From the NCBI RefSeq assembly GCF_040869035.1, contig NZ_CP162100.1, positions 2,728,001 to 2,792,000 of the forward strand: a DNA stretch of 64,000 bases. The letters run 5' to 3'. The number at the start of each line of letters is the position of its first letter. Position 1 is the first letter of the stretch. The notes below the pieces were generated by a model. It did not search any database, was not told the origin of the DNA, and saw only the letters and a list, made by a program, of their open reading frames with translations. Positions 49,485 through 59,314 of the stretch are shown here, piece after piece. Source of the stretch: Vibrio sp. NTOU-M3. GTDB taxonomy: Bacteria > Pseudomonadota > Gammaproteobacteria > Enterobacterales > Vibrionaceae. Position numbers and translations under genes: made by a program.

Positions 49485-52400
49485 TTAGTCGTGTTTTAGT
49501 TCGCGTGTTTTCCAAAGTTTGAAAATCGCAGGAAGAACAAGAAGTGTGAGTAGCAGAGCCGATGCCATACCACCAATCATTGGAGCAGCGATACGCTGCA
49601 TTACCTCAGAGCCAGTCCCCTCACCGTACATGATTGGGATCAAACCGATAATAACAGTAAGTACCGTCATCATTACCGGGCGAACGCGCAAGCCAGCGCC
49701 TTCTTGAATCGACCTACTCAAATCCTCTTCATTCAGTGATTTGCTCTGCTCTTTGGCATCCAATTTGGTGTAGTGCCAGGCTTGGTTGAGGTATACCAAC
49801 ATAATGACCCCAATCTCAACAGCAACCCCTGCTAGCGCAATAAAGCCAACGCCTACCGCGATTGAGAAGTTGTAACTAAGGTAGTGCATGAGCCACAAGC
49901 CACCCACCATAGCTAACGGCAGAGTCAGCATGATAATCATCACCTCACCTACGCGTCGGAAGCTGAAGTAAAGCAGTAACATGATGATGGCAATCGTGAT
50001 CGGCACGACAACACCCAAACGCTCTTTCGCACGCTCCATGTATTCATATTGACCTGACCATGCAATTGAATAACCAGCTGGCATATCAAGTTGCTCTGCA
50101 ACTGCCTGTTTTGCTTCCTCAACGTAAGAGCCTAAGTCTCGACCATCGATATCAACAAACACCCAACCATTAGGACGAGCATTCTCTGTTTTAATCATTG
50201 GTGGTCCATCTTCGTAGCGCACATCAGCAACATCAGCTAAGGCAATTCTAGCGCCACTAGGGGTAACCAATGGCAGTTGCTTTAGCTTAACGACTGAATC
50301 ACGATAATCTTGTGGATAGCGGACATTAATTGGGTAACGCTCAAGACCCTCAATGGTTTCTCCAACGTTCATACCACCGACAGCAGTAGAAACTACCTGT
50401 TGTACCTCTTTAATGTTAAGACCGTATCGAGCTGCCGCTGTTCGATTGATGTCAATAGTGACATAGCGACCACCGGCAACACGCTCTGCGTATACAGAAG
50501 CAGTGCCGGCAATATTGTTAAGAATAGGTTCTAGTTGAGCACCTATCTTCTCAATTTCGGTTAAATCACTCCCTGCGATCTTAATTCCAATTGGTGTTTT
50601 GATACCCGTTGCCAACATGTCGATGCGTGTTTTTATAGGCATCACCCATGCGTTAGTTAAACCAGGAAATTGAATCAAGTCATCAAACTCTTTTCGTAGC
50701 GACTCAGTTGTCACGCCCTCACGCCACTGATCACGCGGTTTAAGCTGAATAACGGTTTCAATCATAGTTAAGGGAGCAGGGTCGGTCGCTGTGTCAGCAC
50801 GACCGACTTTACCCCATGTTGTCTGTACTTCAGGTACCGTCTTAATTAATTTGTTTGTCTGCTGAAGCAACTCTCGCGCTTTACCAATAGAAATACCTGG
50901 ATAGGTGGTTGGCATATACATCAAGTCACCCTCATCAAGAGGAGGAATGAACTCACTACCGAGCTTCGTTGTTGGATAATAAGCTGACCCCATAAGAGCA
51001 ATAGCCAATACAATCATGCTTTTCGGGTACTTCAGACTAATATTCAGTAAGGGCTCATAAAGGGCAATTAGACCTTTATTAATAGGGTTCTTGTTCTCTG
51101 GTAATATTTTACCGCGAATAAGATATCCCATGAGCACTGGCACTAACGTAATAGCAAGGCCTGCTGCTGCCGCCATTGCATAAGTTTTAGTAAAGGCGAG
51201 TGGCGAGAACATCTTGCCTTCTTGACCTTCCAATGCGAATACAGGAACAAAGCTTAGCGTGATAATCAGTAGCGAGAAGAACAGCGGTGCACCCACTTCT
51301 TGCGCTGCATCTCCAATCACTTGCCATCGGTTTTTGTCAGTCAATGGCGTCCGTTCAATGTGCTTATGTACGTTTTCTATCATAACGATAGCACCGTCTA
51401 CCATTGCACCTATCGCGATTGCTATCCCTCCTAACGACATAATATTGGCGTTGATACCTTGCCAATGCATGACAATAAAGGCCCCTAAAATACCGACAGG
51501 GAGACTCAATGCGATAACGAGCGAAGACCGGATATGGAATAGAAACAACGCACACACAATAGCGACAACAATGAACTCTTCTGCAAGCTTTTTCCAAAGG
51601 TTCTCAACCGCTGCATTGATTAACGTAGAACGATCGTAAGTAGCCACTATCTCAACACCATCAGGCAAGCTACGCTGAAGCTCGTTTAGTTTATCCTTAA
51701 CATTACTGATCACTTCGCTCGCGTTTTCTCCAAAACGCATGACAATTACGCCACCTACGGCTTCGCCCTCTCCATTTAATTCAGAGATTCCTCGTCTCAT
51801 CTGTGGTCCGAGGTCAATATCAGCAACGTCGCCTAATAATAGGGGAGATCCCTTTTTACTTACCTTAAGAGGAAGCGCTTTAATGTCATCGATACTAGAT
51901 AGGTAACCAGTGGTTCGAACCATGTGCTCAGCTTCTGCAACTTCTACTACAGACGCGCCACTTTCTTGGTTACCATTTTGAATAGCCATATTGACTTGTT
52001 GTAAGGTAAGGTCATATGCGCGTAATTTAGCTGGATCAATTTGTACTTGATACTGTTTAACCATACCGCCAACAGTTGCAACCTCAGACACCCCATCAAC
52101 AGTTTGCAGCTCATATTTCAAGAACCAATCTTGTAAGCTACGCAGCTCTGCAAGGTCATGCTTGCCAGTTTTATCTTGTAAAACATAACTGTAAACCCAG
52201 CCCACACCTGTCGCATCTGGACCTAGTGTTGGTTTAGCGCTTGGAGGAAGGTTTGGTGCAACTTGACTTAAATATTCGAGCACTCGCGAGCGAGCCCAGT
52301 ACATATCGGTATCATCATTAAAAATGATGTAGACGTAAGAATCACCAAAGAACGAATATCCACGAACAGTTTCAGCGCCAGGAACCGCAAGCATAGCCGT

Positions 52401-52610
52401 TGTCAGCGGATACGTGACTTGGTCTTCCACCACTTGGGGGGCCTGACCTGGATAACTTGTTTTTATGATCACTTGTACATCAGATAGATCAGGAAGAGCG
52501 TCAACTGGAGTATTCTTTACGCTATATAATCCGCCAAAGACTAAAGCAAAAGTCGCTACCAATACCAAAAAGCGATTATTGATAGACCATCGAATGATTG
52601 CACCTATCAT
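49485..52610 (-). CDS. cusA: CusA-type heavy-metal RND efflux pump
   Basis: Inner-membrane proton-driven pump of the Cus complex exporting Cu(I)/Ag(I) from the periplasm; 1041 aa (E. coli 1047). Twelve membrane helices and two large periplasmic loops. Heavy-metal RND features: MYMPTTYPGIS and RIDMLATGIKTPIGIK, which carry the methionines used for metal binding in CusA, and IAIGAMVDGAIVMIENVHKH with the proton-relay acid residues. Stop and start overlap cusB by one base, so they are coupled. Confidence 0.95.
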   Translation of the reverse strand: MIGAIIRWSINNRFLVLVATFALVFGGLYSVKNTPVDALPDLSDVQVIIKTSYPGQAPQVVEDQVTYPLTTAMLAVPGAETVRGYSFFGDSYVYIIFNDDTDMYWARSRVLEYLSQVAPNLPPSAKPTLGPDATGVGWVYSYVLQDKTGKHDLAELRSLQDWFLKYELQTVDGVSEVATVGGMVKQYQVQIDPAKLRAYDLTLQQVNMAIQNGNQESGASVVEVAEAEHMVRTTGYLSSIDDIKALPLKVSKKGSPLLLGDVADIDLGPQMRRGISELNGEGEAVGGVIVMRFGENASEVISNVKDKLNELQRSLPDGVEIVATYDRSTLINAAVENLWKKLAEEFIVVAIVCALFLFHIRSSLVIALSLPVGILGAFIVMHWQGINANIMSLGGIAIAIGAMVDGAIVMIENVHKHIERTPLTDKNRWQVIGDAAQEVGAPLFFSLLIITLSFVPVFALEGQEGKMFSPLAFTKTYAMAAAAGLAITLVPVLMGYLIRGKILPENKNPINKGLIALYEPLLNISLKYPKSMIVLAIALMGSAYYPTTKLGSEFIPPLDEGDLMYMPTTYPGISIGKARELLQQTNKLIKTVPEVQTTWGKVGRADTATDPAPLTMIETVIQLKPRDQWREGVTTESLRKEFDDLIQFPGLTNAWVMPIKTRIDMLATGIKTPIGIKIAGSDLTEIEKIGAQLEPILNNIAGTASVYAERVAGGRYVTIDINRTAAARYGLNIKEVQQVVSTAVGGMNVGETIEGLERYPINVRYPQDYRDSVVKLKQLPLVTPSGARIALADVADVRYEDGPPMIKTENARPNGWVFVDIDGRDLGSYVEEAKQAVAEQLDMPAGYSIAWSGQYEYMERAKERLGVVVPITIAIIMLLLYFSFRRVGEVMIIMLTLPLAMVGGLWLMHYLSYNFSIAVGVGFIALAGVAVEIGVIMLVYLNQAWHYTKLDAKEQSKSLNEEDLSRSIQEGAGLRVRPVMMTVLTVIIGLIPIMYGEGTGSEVMQRIAAPMIGGMASALLLTLLVLPAIFKLWKTRELKHD

Positions 52611-54319
52611 TACTTATCCTCACTTTTAACTAACTCTTTGAGAAGATAATCAGAGCCTTGTTTCTCCACTAGAAACCGAACTTTGTCACCCTCCTGAAAA
52701 CTTGAGAGTTCAATATCACCACCGACTGAAAAGTTGAGCTCACCTGCGTCCCATGACCAATCAGCCACTGGGGCATGATTTAGTGTCACCATACCAAAGT
52801 CCGCCATTAACATAGAGACATCACCGTCTATCCATACTTCTGTATTTATGCTCAGCTCACTTACTTTGTAATCAACGATTTCATATTGACCGGATTCAGA
52901 TTTTTTCATTTCAAAGTCGATCATTTTCCCTTTTGAAAGTGGTTCCATTTCAACGTGCTCTGACACCATAAAGTTCATGGTCATTCCTGGCCAATCCCAC
53001 TCTGGAACAGGCTTATGATTAATCGTTAGCATCCTATGTCCAAGCATTGCATCAGTAATTTCACCTGTTGCCCAAGCCGTTTCGGCAGTGGGTTCGATGC
53101 CATTGATTCTTGATAGGTCGGCAGACTGACTTGATTCAGAGTCCAACATGAAGTGCGCTGACGTAACAACGCGCTCTCCTTGTCGCAACCCCTTTAGAAC
53201 CTCAATCTTATCTGCGGCTTCACGACCAACTGCAATTCTGGCAGAACGATATTTTCCTTCCCCCTCAGCCAGCACCACACGAGTCATACCACCAGATCGA
53301 ATGACCGACGATCGAGGGATGGTTAACACTTCATCATTTGATACTGGTTTCAGAGTGACATTTGCAAACATATTTGGCTTAAGTTCGCCTTGTGGATTAT
53401 CGAATCGAAGGCGAACACGCAATGTACGGGTACTAGGGTCTAGAATGGGATAGACATAATCCACTTCACCATTCCATTCTCCACCTGGTAAGGCATCCAG
53501 TGTCATAGATGCTTGACTGCCTTGTTTAATCCAATGGGATTGACGTTCAAAGACTTCAGCATCTACCCATACTTGATTCAAAGGACCTGCGCTGATCACC
53601 GCCTGAGCTGGAGAAAGGTAGCCACCTTCACGAATATTGAGGCTTGCAATAACACCATCTGCTGGTGCTTTAATTTCAATGGTTTGTGATGCTTTACCTC
53701 TACGGGCAATGGAATCAATTTGATTGCGATCAACCCCCAAAGTGATCAAACGATCGGTAGCACCTTGTATCATTCCTTTACGCTGAGTTTTATAGGCACT
53801 AATCAGTTCTTCTTGTGCTTTTACAAGCTCAGGTGAATACAGAGTGAACAGTGTGTCACCTTGATTCACTTTCTCACCAACGGCATTGATATAAAGCTTT
53901 TCAACCCAGCCAGATACACGAACATTGGTTTGCCAAAGTTGACTCTCATCAAAGGCGACATAGCCGACAGTTTCGATGCGTGGTGCAAGCACTTCTTGCT
54001 GCACAGTATCTGTTTTAACGCCAAGGTTATTTTCAACACCAGGATCAATTTTCACTGTTCCTGGCTTGTCGTTACTACCATTGAGATCATCAGCATACAC
54101 AGGAATAAGATCCATCCCCATAGGGGACTTTCCTGGCTTATCTCGCTGATAGTTTGGGTCCATCGGCGCGACCCAGTACAGTGGTTCATCACTTGATTGA
54201 GACTCAGAAGCTGTCATTCCAGCCATGTTATGGTTCATGCCTGAAAGGTAAATATTCGCTCCATAACCCAATGCGCTTCCGACTAGTAACGCTAGGCTTG
54301 CAACTTTAAATGTATTCAT
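52610..54319 (-). CDS. cusB: CusB-type membrane fusion protein with two C-terminal CusF-like domains
   Basis: Periplasmic adaptor between CusA and CusC, 569 aa from ATG 54319 (AAAGGA upstream; the frame is open to 54388 inside cusC). N-terminal anchor, a heavy-metal-binding segment YWVAPMDPNYQRDKPGKSPM, then barrel-sandwich, hairpin and beta-barrel domains to about 415. Two CusF-like domains follow: 417-490 with intact copper site (H, W and Mets in WDWPGMTMNF) and 495-569, in which the matching stretch is WSWDAGELNF, without the Met ligands. E. coli has a separate CusF; here the chaperone is fused. Confidence 0.93.
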   Translation of the reverse strand: MNTFKVASLALLVGSALGYGANIYLSGMNHNMAGMTASESQSSDEPLYWVAPMDPNYQRDKPGKSPMGMDLIPVYADDLNGSNDKPGTVKIDPGVENNLGVKTDTVQQEVLAPRIETVGYVAFDESQLWQTNVRVSGWVEKLYINAVGEKVNQGDTLFTLYSPELVKAQEELISAYKTQRKGMIQGATDRLITLGVDRNQIDSIARRGKASQTIEIKAPADGVIASLNIREGGYLSPAQAVISAGPLNQVWVDAEVFERQSHWIKQGSQASMTLDALPGGEWNGEVDYVYPILDPSTRTLRVRLRFDNPQGELKPNMFANVTLKPVSNDEVLTIPRSSVIRSGGMTRVVLAEGEGKYRSARIAVGREAADKIEVLKGLRQGERVVTSAHFMLDSESSQSADLSRINGIEPTAETAWATGEITDAMLGHRMLTINHKPVPEWDWPGMTMNFMVSEHVEMEPLSKGKMIDFEMKKSESGQYEIVDYKVSELSINTEVWIDGDVSMLMADFGMVTLNHAPVADWSWDAGELNFSVGGDIELSSFQEGDKVRFLVEKQGSDYLLKELVKSEDK

Positions 54320-54332
54320 CTTGATTCCTTTA

Positions 54333-55724
54333 TTATTGTTCTTTGTACTGAGTGTTTGGCGCAGAAACTTGATATTCGAAACCACCAAGTAACATGGATA
54401 ACTTGCTATTGACCTGATTCATATCGGTTATTAGGCGAGCAAGCTCCATTTGAAGAGCCAATTCATCGGTTGATGCAGTAATGACATCACCAAACTGAGC
54501 AGTATTGTTCTGATAGCCGCGCTCTACCGCTTCAATGCGGGCTTTAGACTGAGGTAATAAGCGCTCTTGGTAGCGCTGAATGCGTTCAGTGAGATTCATT
54601 CTGTCCGTCATTAATGCGTTTACTTGGGCGTTCATTTGAGCGAGCAGCGTATCTTTTTGATATTGCGCTGCACCTACTTGGTATTGAGCGGCCGCTACAT
54701 TTTTATCTTGGCGGTTGTCAGTGAACAAAGGGATATCCATAGTAAGATAGGCACTCAGCAAATCTGAAGCTGGCTCACCCTTCATGTTGTTCGCTTGGCG
54801 GTAGGCATACATCACTTCGACACCAAATTGTGGTGTATAAGATTGCTCTGCAACCTCAGCCTGAGTACGATTAGCAGAGATGTTGGCGTCAGCCATTTGC
54901 GCCATAGGATGTTGGTTAAGCAGTGAGTAGTACTGAGTGTTGCTGGTTTGCTGCTCCAAAAGCGTATTCAAACGCGACCAGTCTAATTGATAGCCTGCCT
55001 GATTCGAATCAATGGAACGGTGATTTAACCACTCTGAGCCTAGCCATTCTGATAACTGGGCTACGGCTCGATTTTGCATTTGTTGATTCGATTGCAGCTT
55101 TTCGTCGAGCTTGTTGACTTGAAGCTGGGTGTTAAGCAGATCTTGCGCTTCACTCTTACCAATTGAATAATTGGTTTGAATATACTGCTCCATCTCTACC
55201 ATGAGACGTTGATTAGATTCAATCAACGTTTCTGCGTATTGAAGGTAGCCCAGCTCCAACCATAGTTGAGTAATACTATTCGCCACTTCACGTTCACGAA
55301 CTTGAACCTGATAGGCCATACCATCGGCCTGTTGATTCGCTTTACGTTGGTTAAGATCTAACGTTGCACCCCGTTCAAACTGTTGCATTAATCCAACAGA
55401 AATGTTCGTCATGGGATCTTCGTCAAACTTAAATGAATCCACAGGTAAACCGCCAAAGCCCACCTTAAGTTTTGGATCCATGAGAGTCGAGCTTGCAACG
55501 CCCGTTTCACGCATCGCCTGTGACTGCGCAGCATATTGAGAGCGACTCGTATCATTTGCTAGAGCCGATTCAATTAGTGCATTCAACTGCTGCGTCGAAG
55601 CTGCGATAGTTTGTGGAGTCGCGTTCGGCCCCGAATGTGACAGGGCAGGCATTGCACAAAGTGCGACTGCAACCCCAAGGCTCAGGGATTTAAATGCCCT
55701 GAAGCCGTTTAATTCAATACTCAT
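54333..55724 (-). CDS. cusC: CusC/TolC-type outer-membrane channel
   Basis: Outer-membrane factor of the Cus efflux complex, 463 aa. Signal peptide (about 1-31) and two TolC repeats rich in long helices (ERGATLDLNQRKANQQADG, AQMNAQVNALMTDRMNL). No lipobox Cys, whereas E. coli CusC is lipidated. First of the cusCBA trio; 13 bp to cusB. Confidence 0.9.
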   Translation of the reverse strand: MSIELNGFRAFKSLSLGVAVALCAMPALSHSGPNATPQTIAASTQQLNALIESALANDTSRSQYAAQSQAMRETGVASSTLMDPKLKVGFGGLPVDSFKFDEDPMTNISVGLMQQFERGATLDLNQRKANQQADGMAYQVQVREREVANSITQLWLELGYLQYAETLIESNQRLMVEMEQYIQTNYSIGKSEAQDLLNTQLQVNKLDEKLQSNQQMQNRAVAQLSEWLGSEWLNHRSIDSNQAGYQLDWSRLNTLLEQQTSNTQYYSLLNQHPMAQMADANISANRTQAEVAEQSYTPQFGVEVMYAYRQANNMKGEPASDLLSAYLTMDIPLFTDNRQDKNVAAAQYQVGAAQYQKDTLLAQMNAQVNALMTDRMNLTERIQRYQERLLPQSKARIEAVERGYQNNTAQFGDVITASTDELALQMELARLITDMNQVNSKLSMLLGGFEYQVSAPNTQYKEQ

Positions 55725-55816
55725 TGTTGTTTATCCACGATAAAACGATATGGACATATCCCAACCTCTGCCTTCCAGCAGAAAGAATTGAGAGCTAAAT
55801 AGTTATGATAGTTGAA

Positions 55817-56233
55817 TTAAACAGAGGGTGGACGCAGTAAGCTCTGAATACGAGTTACTGTAACGCCTATTTTGATTGGGTGACGCTGGGCTAAATCAGA
55901 TTCAGATGTACTGATTAAGCGAGAAGATGAGAGTGGAAAAAATACGCTAGAACACACGCTTTTACAGCAGTCGCCACCAAATGTAGATGAGCTCTCGCAA
56001 TGTATAGAACTATCGCTCTCTGTCATCTCCATCGATGGGCAGCCTACCATCGCATGATGGCTTGCTGTAGTCTCAGACATTTCCATCGAGTCATGGTGAG
56101 AAAGTTTGGGTTGAACTGAAGAGGACGATATTGGACTCATACCCATCATTGGCATACTTGAGACGTAGCTCGACATCAACATCGCTAAGATGCTGATAAT
56201 CAAAATACTTGTTTGTCTCAAAGAGTTTGTCAT
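55817..56233 (-). CDS. Small Met/His/Cys-rich exported protein, CopL-like
   Basis: 138 aa from ATG 56233 with AAAGG 6 nt upstream (a GTG at 56248 is in frame). Signal peptide or anchor (about 5-26), then a stretch rich in Met, His, Ser and Cys: LSHHDSMEMSE, SHHAMVGCPSMEM, and GGDCCKSVCSS. The pattern resembles CopL/DUF2946-type copper proteins, but I cannot assign it firmly. Between cusS and cusC, so it belongs to the operon; probably a periplasmic metal-binding protein. Confidence 0.7.
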   Translation of the reverse strand: MTNSLRQTSILIISILAMLMSSYVSSMPMMGMSPISSSSVQPKLSHHDSMEMSETTASHHAMVGCPSMEMTESDSSIHCESSSTFGGDCCKSVCSSVFFPLSSSRLISTSESDLAQRHPIKIGVTVTRIQSLLRPPSV

Positions 56234-56310
56234 GTGGTACCTTTTCACTTTGCATTCATAATACCTTATGAAAACTGATGAGCAATAGTGATATTAAAAA
56301 TCTATTGGAG

Positions 56311-57630
56311 CTAAAGATTATTGAAAATAAAGACGAATTCAGTTCGCTCATCCTTCGCATTAACTAAGATATCCCCATTGTGTGCTTTCATAATAGCCTT
56401 AGCGATAGGAAGCCCTAATCCAGCACCAACACTTCCGTTATGGGCACGCGACTTATCGGAACGATAGAACCGTTCAAATATATAGGGCAAAGAGCTCAAG
56501 GGGATAGGCTCACCAGTATTGCTAATTGTCACCTTGTTGCTCGTTTCTGATTCGGAGATTACTACCGAGATATCCGTATTATGAAAGCAGTGCCTCAACG
56601 CATTAGACAACACATTCCCAAATGCTCGTTGAAGCATATCTTTGTCACCGTACAGAGTCGACGAACCATCTAGAGTAAATCGAACGTTTTTCTCTTCCGC
56701 CAACGCTTCATAACACTCAAGTAAGGGTGTGATAACCGCTTTCAACTCTAACTCTGATTCGGTCTTATGCAAAAGTTGATTCTCTGATTTAGCTAGGTAC
56801 AGCGTATCCGAAATGGTCTTATTGAATCGCTCCAACTCTTCGACATTAGATACTAAAATATCTTGGTACTCTTCAACGGAGCGCTCTATACCAAGTGCAA
56901 CTTGAGTCTGGGTCAGGATATTGTTCAACGGTGTTCTTAACTCATGAGCAATATCGGATGAAAACTCACTCAACCTGAGGTGACCTTCTTGCAACCTCTC
57001 TAACATTTCATTTTGAGAAATAATTAAGCTGCTTAACTCCTTTGGAAGTGAGTCACTTGGTATACGCATGCTGAGGTTGCTCGTATTCACTTGTGCGATA
57101 TACTCTTTTAATTGTTTCAATGGCTGTAATCCATTTCTAACAATAATTAATGCGTAAGCACCCGACAAACTCAGTGTTAAAACTAATGTCCAAAATAGAA
57201 TAGTATTTAGCTTGTCGAAAAACACCTTATGGTGAGTCACATCCATTGCAAGAACAACCGCACCACCTTCTATCTCTGGGTAATCAAACTTAAAAGCATG
57301 AAAGCGGGTATTGCCTACACTCCATTCATATGAGGAGCTGCCTATCAGCTCAGATGGAAAGTCAATAGTTGCATTATTTGTTTTCACCACCTGTTTGTTG
57401 TTTAAGATCCAAGCGGAAATACCCCAAGAATGGAACAAGTCTAAATCACGCTCAACAGTGCCTATCAAAGGGCGGAGTTTTGTTTCTAGGTGCCTATAGT
57501 CCTGTTCATAAAAGTGGCTCTTGATAGCGTGTAGGATCGTTAAAGCAAACACGACTAAAACCACAAAAGAGGCAGTGACAAACATAAACACCAGTTTACG
57601 TGCGATGGATTGATTTAGTGATTTTTTCAT
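56311..57630 (-). CDS. cusS: CusS-type sensor histidine kinase
   Basis: Membrane kinase sensing periplasmic copper/silver, 439 aa. Two membrane helices (about 14-36 and 147-168) flank a periplasmic sensor; HAMP, then H-box FSSDIAHELRTPLNNIL, N-box FGNVLSNALRHCFHN and G-box VGAGLGLPIAKAI. Follows cusR with a 4-bp overlap. Confidence 0.92.
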   Translation of the reverse strand: MKKSLNQSIARKLVFMFVTASFVVLVVFALTILHAIKSHFYEQDYRHLETKLRPLIGTVERDLDLFHSWGISAWILNNKQVVKTNNATIDFPSELIGSSSYEWSVGNTRFHAFKFDYPEIEGGAVVLAMDVTHHKVFFDKLNTILFWTLVLTLSLSGAYALIIVRNGLQPLKQLKEYIAQVNTSNLSMRIPSDSLPKELSSLIISQNEMLERLQEGHLRLSEFSSDIAHELRTPLNNILTQTQVALGIERSVEEYQDILVSNVEELERFNKTISDTLYLAKSENQLLHKTESELELKAVITPLLECYEALAEEKNVRFTLDGSSTLYGDKDMLQRAFGNVLSNALRHCFHNTDISVVISESETSNKVTISNTGEPIPLSSLPYIFERFYRSDKSRAHNGSVGAGLGLPIAKAIMKAHNGDILVNAKDERTEFVFIFNNL

Positions 57631-58310
57631 TCTACGGCGTCATCAAGCTTGTACCCCATACCTCGCACGGTCTGGATAAGTTTGTTCTGATAAGGCTTGT
57701 CGATTTTCGACCTCAATCTTTTCACTGCTGCATCAATAACATTCGTATCACTATCAAAGTTCATATCCCAAACAGCAGACGCTATCTGAGTGCGAGTGAC
57801 GACTTGACCCCTCTTCGTAAATAGATATTCCAACAAAGAAAACTCTTTTGCTGTCAGAGGGATCGTGTCATTGTTGCGAGTCGCCTTTCGTTTAAGCAAG
57901 TCGAGGCTCAAATCAGCAATACATAGCACAGACTCAGTTTTGACTGTGGTAGTTTGATGACGTAATGCATTTTTGACTCTAGCAAGCAACTCGACAAAGG
58001 CAAAAGGTTTGACAAGGTAATCATTCGCTCCCAGCTCAAGCCCTTTCACTCTATCTTCAACCTGATCTTTAGCGGATAGAATGATGACAGGTGTAGGAAT
58101 TTCACTGCTGCGAAGCGTTTGCAATAGCTGCCACCCATTCAGCTTTGGTAGCATAATGTCTAAGACTATCAGGTCATAATCATTGGTGGTAGCTAAGTAC
58201 AAAGCATCAACACCGTCGGTAGATAGATCTACAGTGTAGCCTGATTCAATTAAGCCCTTTTTAAGATAAGCTCCCGCTTTCTCTTCATCTTCTACAACGA
58301 GTAACTTCAT
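57627..58310 (-). CDS. cusR: CusR-type response regulator (OmpR family)
   Basis: 227-aa regulator: receiver with phosphorylation site D51 (LIVLDIMLP), Lys in LSAKDQ, and a winged-helix output domain (about 130-225). It should bind the ATGACA-N4-TGTCAT boxes found at 59186, 61246 and 62092, matching the known CusR box. Coupled to cusS. Confidence 0.92.
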   Translation of the reverse strand: MKLLVVEDEEKAGAYLKKGLIESGYTVDLSTDGVDALYLATTNDYDLIVLDIMLPKLNGWQLLQTLRSSEIPTPVIILSAKDQVEDRVKGLELGANDYLVKPFAFVELLARVKNALRHQTTTVKTESVLCIADLSLDLLKRKATRNNDTIPLTAKEFSLLEYLFTKRGQVVTRTQIASAVWDMNFDSDTNVIDAAVKRLRSKIDKPYQNKLIQTVRGMGYKLDDAVE

Positions 58311-58340
58311 ATAAGAAAAATGCCTTGAATTCCTTGGATG

Positions 58341-58682
58341 TTATACATCGAGCTTGTGATTATATGATGGGTTAGAAATTTGATTTTTCGTATTATTATC
58401 AAACAACAAAACGTTTTCTATGACAGACGTAACACCATTTCCTTCTTGTGACACACATAGAGTATCTAGTAATGCACCAACTAAAATCTGAGTATGGCTA
58501 TGACCAATGAAAACATCTAGTTGGTAATGTGTATTTAAAGCATGGGTATCAATTAGGTTCGCATGACTTCCACGCCCTTGTACTTGATAAATTGTGAAGT
58601 TTCGCACGCCTTCCTCCGCGAGCACCGATTCTATATCTTCAAGCTTTTGATCCTGAAATATTACCGAAATTTTATCAATCAT
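58341..58682 (-). CDS. PII-like signalling protein of a metal-resistance operon
   Basis: 113-aa protein with the ferredoxin-like fold pattern of PII-like proteins: a short N-terminal strand-helix, IYQVQGRGSHANLID at the place of the T-loop, then LLDTLCVSQEGNGVTSVIENVLLFD. It lacks the uridylylated Tyr of GlnB. Genes of this kind are often placed near CusA/CzcA-type pumps, with unknown roles, possibly metal- or nucleotide-sensing. Ribosome-binding site AAGGAG. Between the DUF3316 gene and cusR. Confidence 0.7.
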   Translation of the reverse strand: MIDKISVIFQDQKLEDIESVLAEEGVRNFTIYQVQGRGSHANLIDTHALNTHYQLDVFIGHSHTQILVGALLDTLCVSQEGNGVTSVIENVLLFDNNTKNQISNPSYNHKLDV

Positions 58683-58734
58683 AGTTGCTCCTTAACTCCT
58701 AGAACAAATTGATGCTCTAGGAGCTCTGCTGAGA

Positions 58735-59115
58735 TTAGTTGTTGCTATCTCGTTCTCGATAATGGACATTAAGATGTACCTTAGCTACATACTCTAGCTG
58801 ACCTTGATTATTCAACCTTTCCTGAACAGTTACGTACCCTCCATCTTTCAGGTGAGTAGAATTTCGAGCACTACCATAAGTTCTTACAGGGACCAGAGCT
58901 GTACTTAAATCTCGCCCGCTCATATCCTCAAACTCTGACAGTTTTTCCAGCCCTAACGTGTATGCTTGCTGTTTAGAGCTCACGGCATCAATAGAGACTG
59001 TTTTATGATCAACTCGACTCACATAATTGCCACCGGAATACAATGGTTGTGCAAATGATGCGGCACTAGTAAGTATAATAGAGCTAGTTAATAGAGTTTT
59101 GACTAATAGATTCAT
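58735..59115 (-). CDS. Exported DUF3316-like protein
   Basis: 126 aa; signal peptide (about 1-22, ASFA cut), then a small beta-rich domain with VSIDAVSSKQQAYTLGLEKL, the pattern of DUF3316 proteins common in vibrios. Function unknown. First gene of the cus operon, 70 bp behind the CusR box; ribosome-binding site AAGGA. Confidence 0.65.
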   Translation of the reverse strand: MNLLVKTLLTSSIILTSAASFAQPLYSGGNYVSRVDHKTVSIDAVSSKQQAYTLGLEKLSEFEDMSGRDLSTALVPVRTYGSARNSTHLKDGGYVTVQERLNNQGQLEYVAKVHLNVHYRERDSNN

Positions 59116-59185
59116 TATTATTTCCTTCTCTGTTTGGATGCTCTTAGTTTATCTAAACCAGTGTGACCGTTTTCGGCACTCAAAC

Positions 59186-59201
59186 ATGACATTTTTGTCA
59201 T
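59186..59201. promoter_or_regulatory. CusR-type operator of the cus operon
   Basis: ATGACATTTTTGTCAT: a perfect 6-bp palindrome with 4-bp spacer, matching the E. coli CusR box. It lies 71 bp upstream of the DUF3316 gene, the first gene of the minus-strand unit that runs to copG. Confidence 0.85.
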
Positions 59202-59307
59202 ATTAAGATTTAGGAGGGAGACAATCGATAGACTTTTAACCGCAATAAAATCAAGCACCCCCAAAAATAGCCTTGCAGTGATTGCGAAGAATCCTGTGGC
59301 TATAAAC

Positions 59308-59314
59308 GATAAAG
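59308..59314. repeat. Target site duplication, left copy
   Basis: GATAAAG directly before the left inverted repeat of the IS; identical to 60521-60527. Confidence 0.85.
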
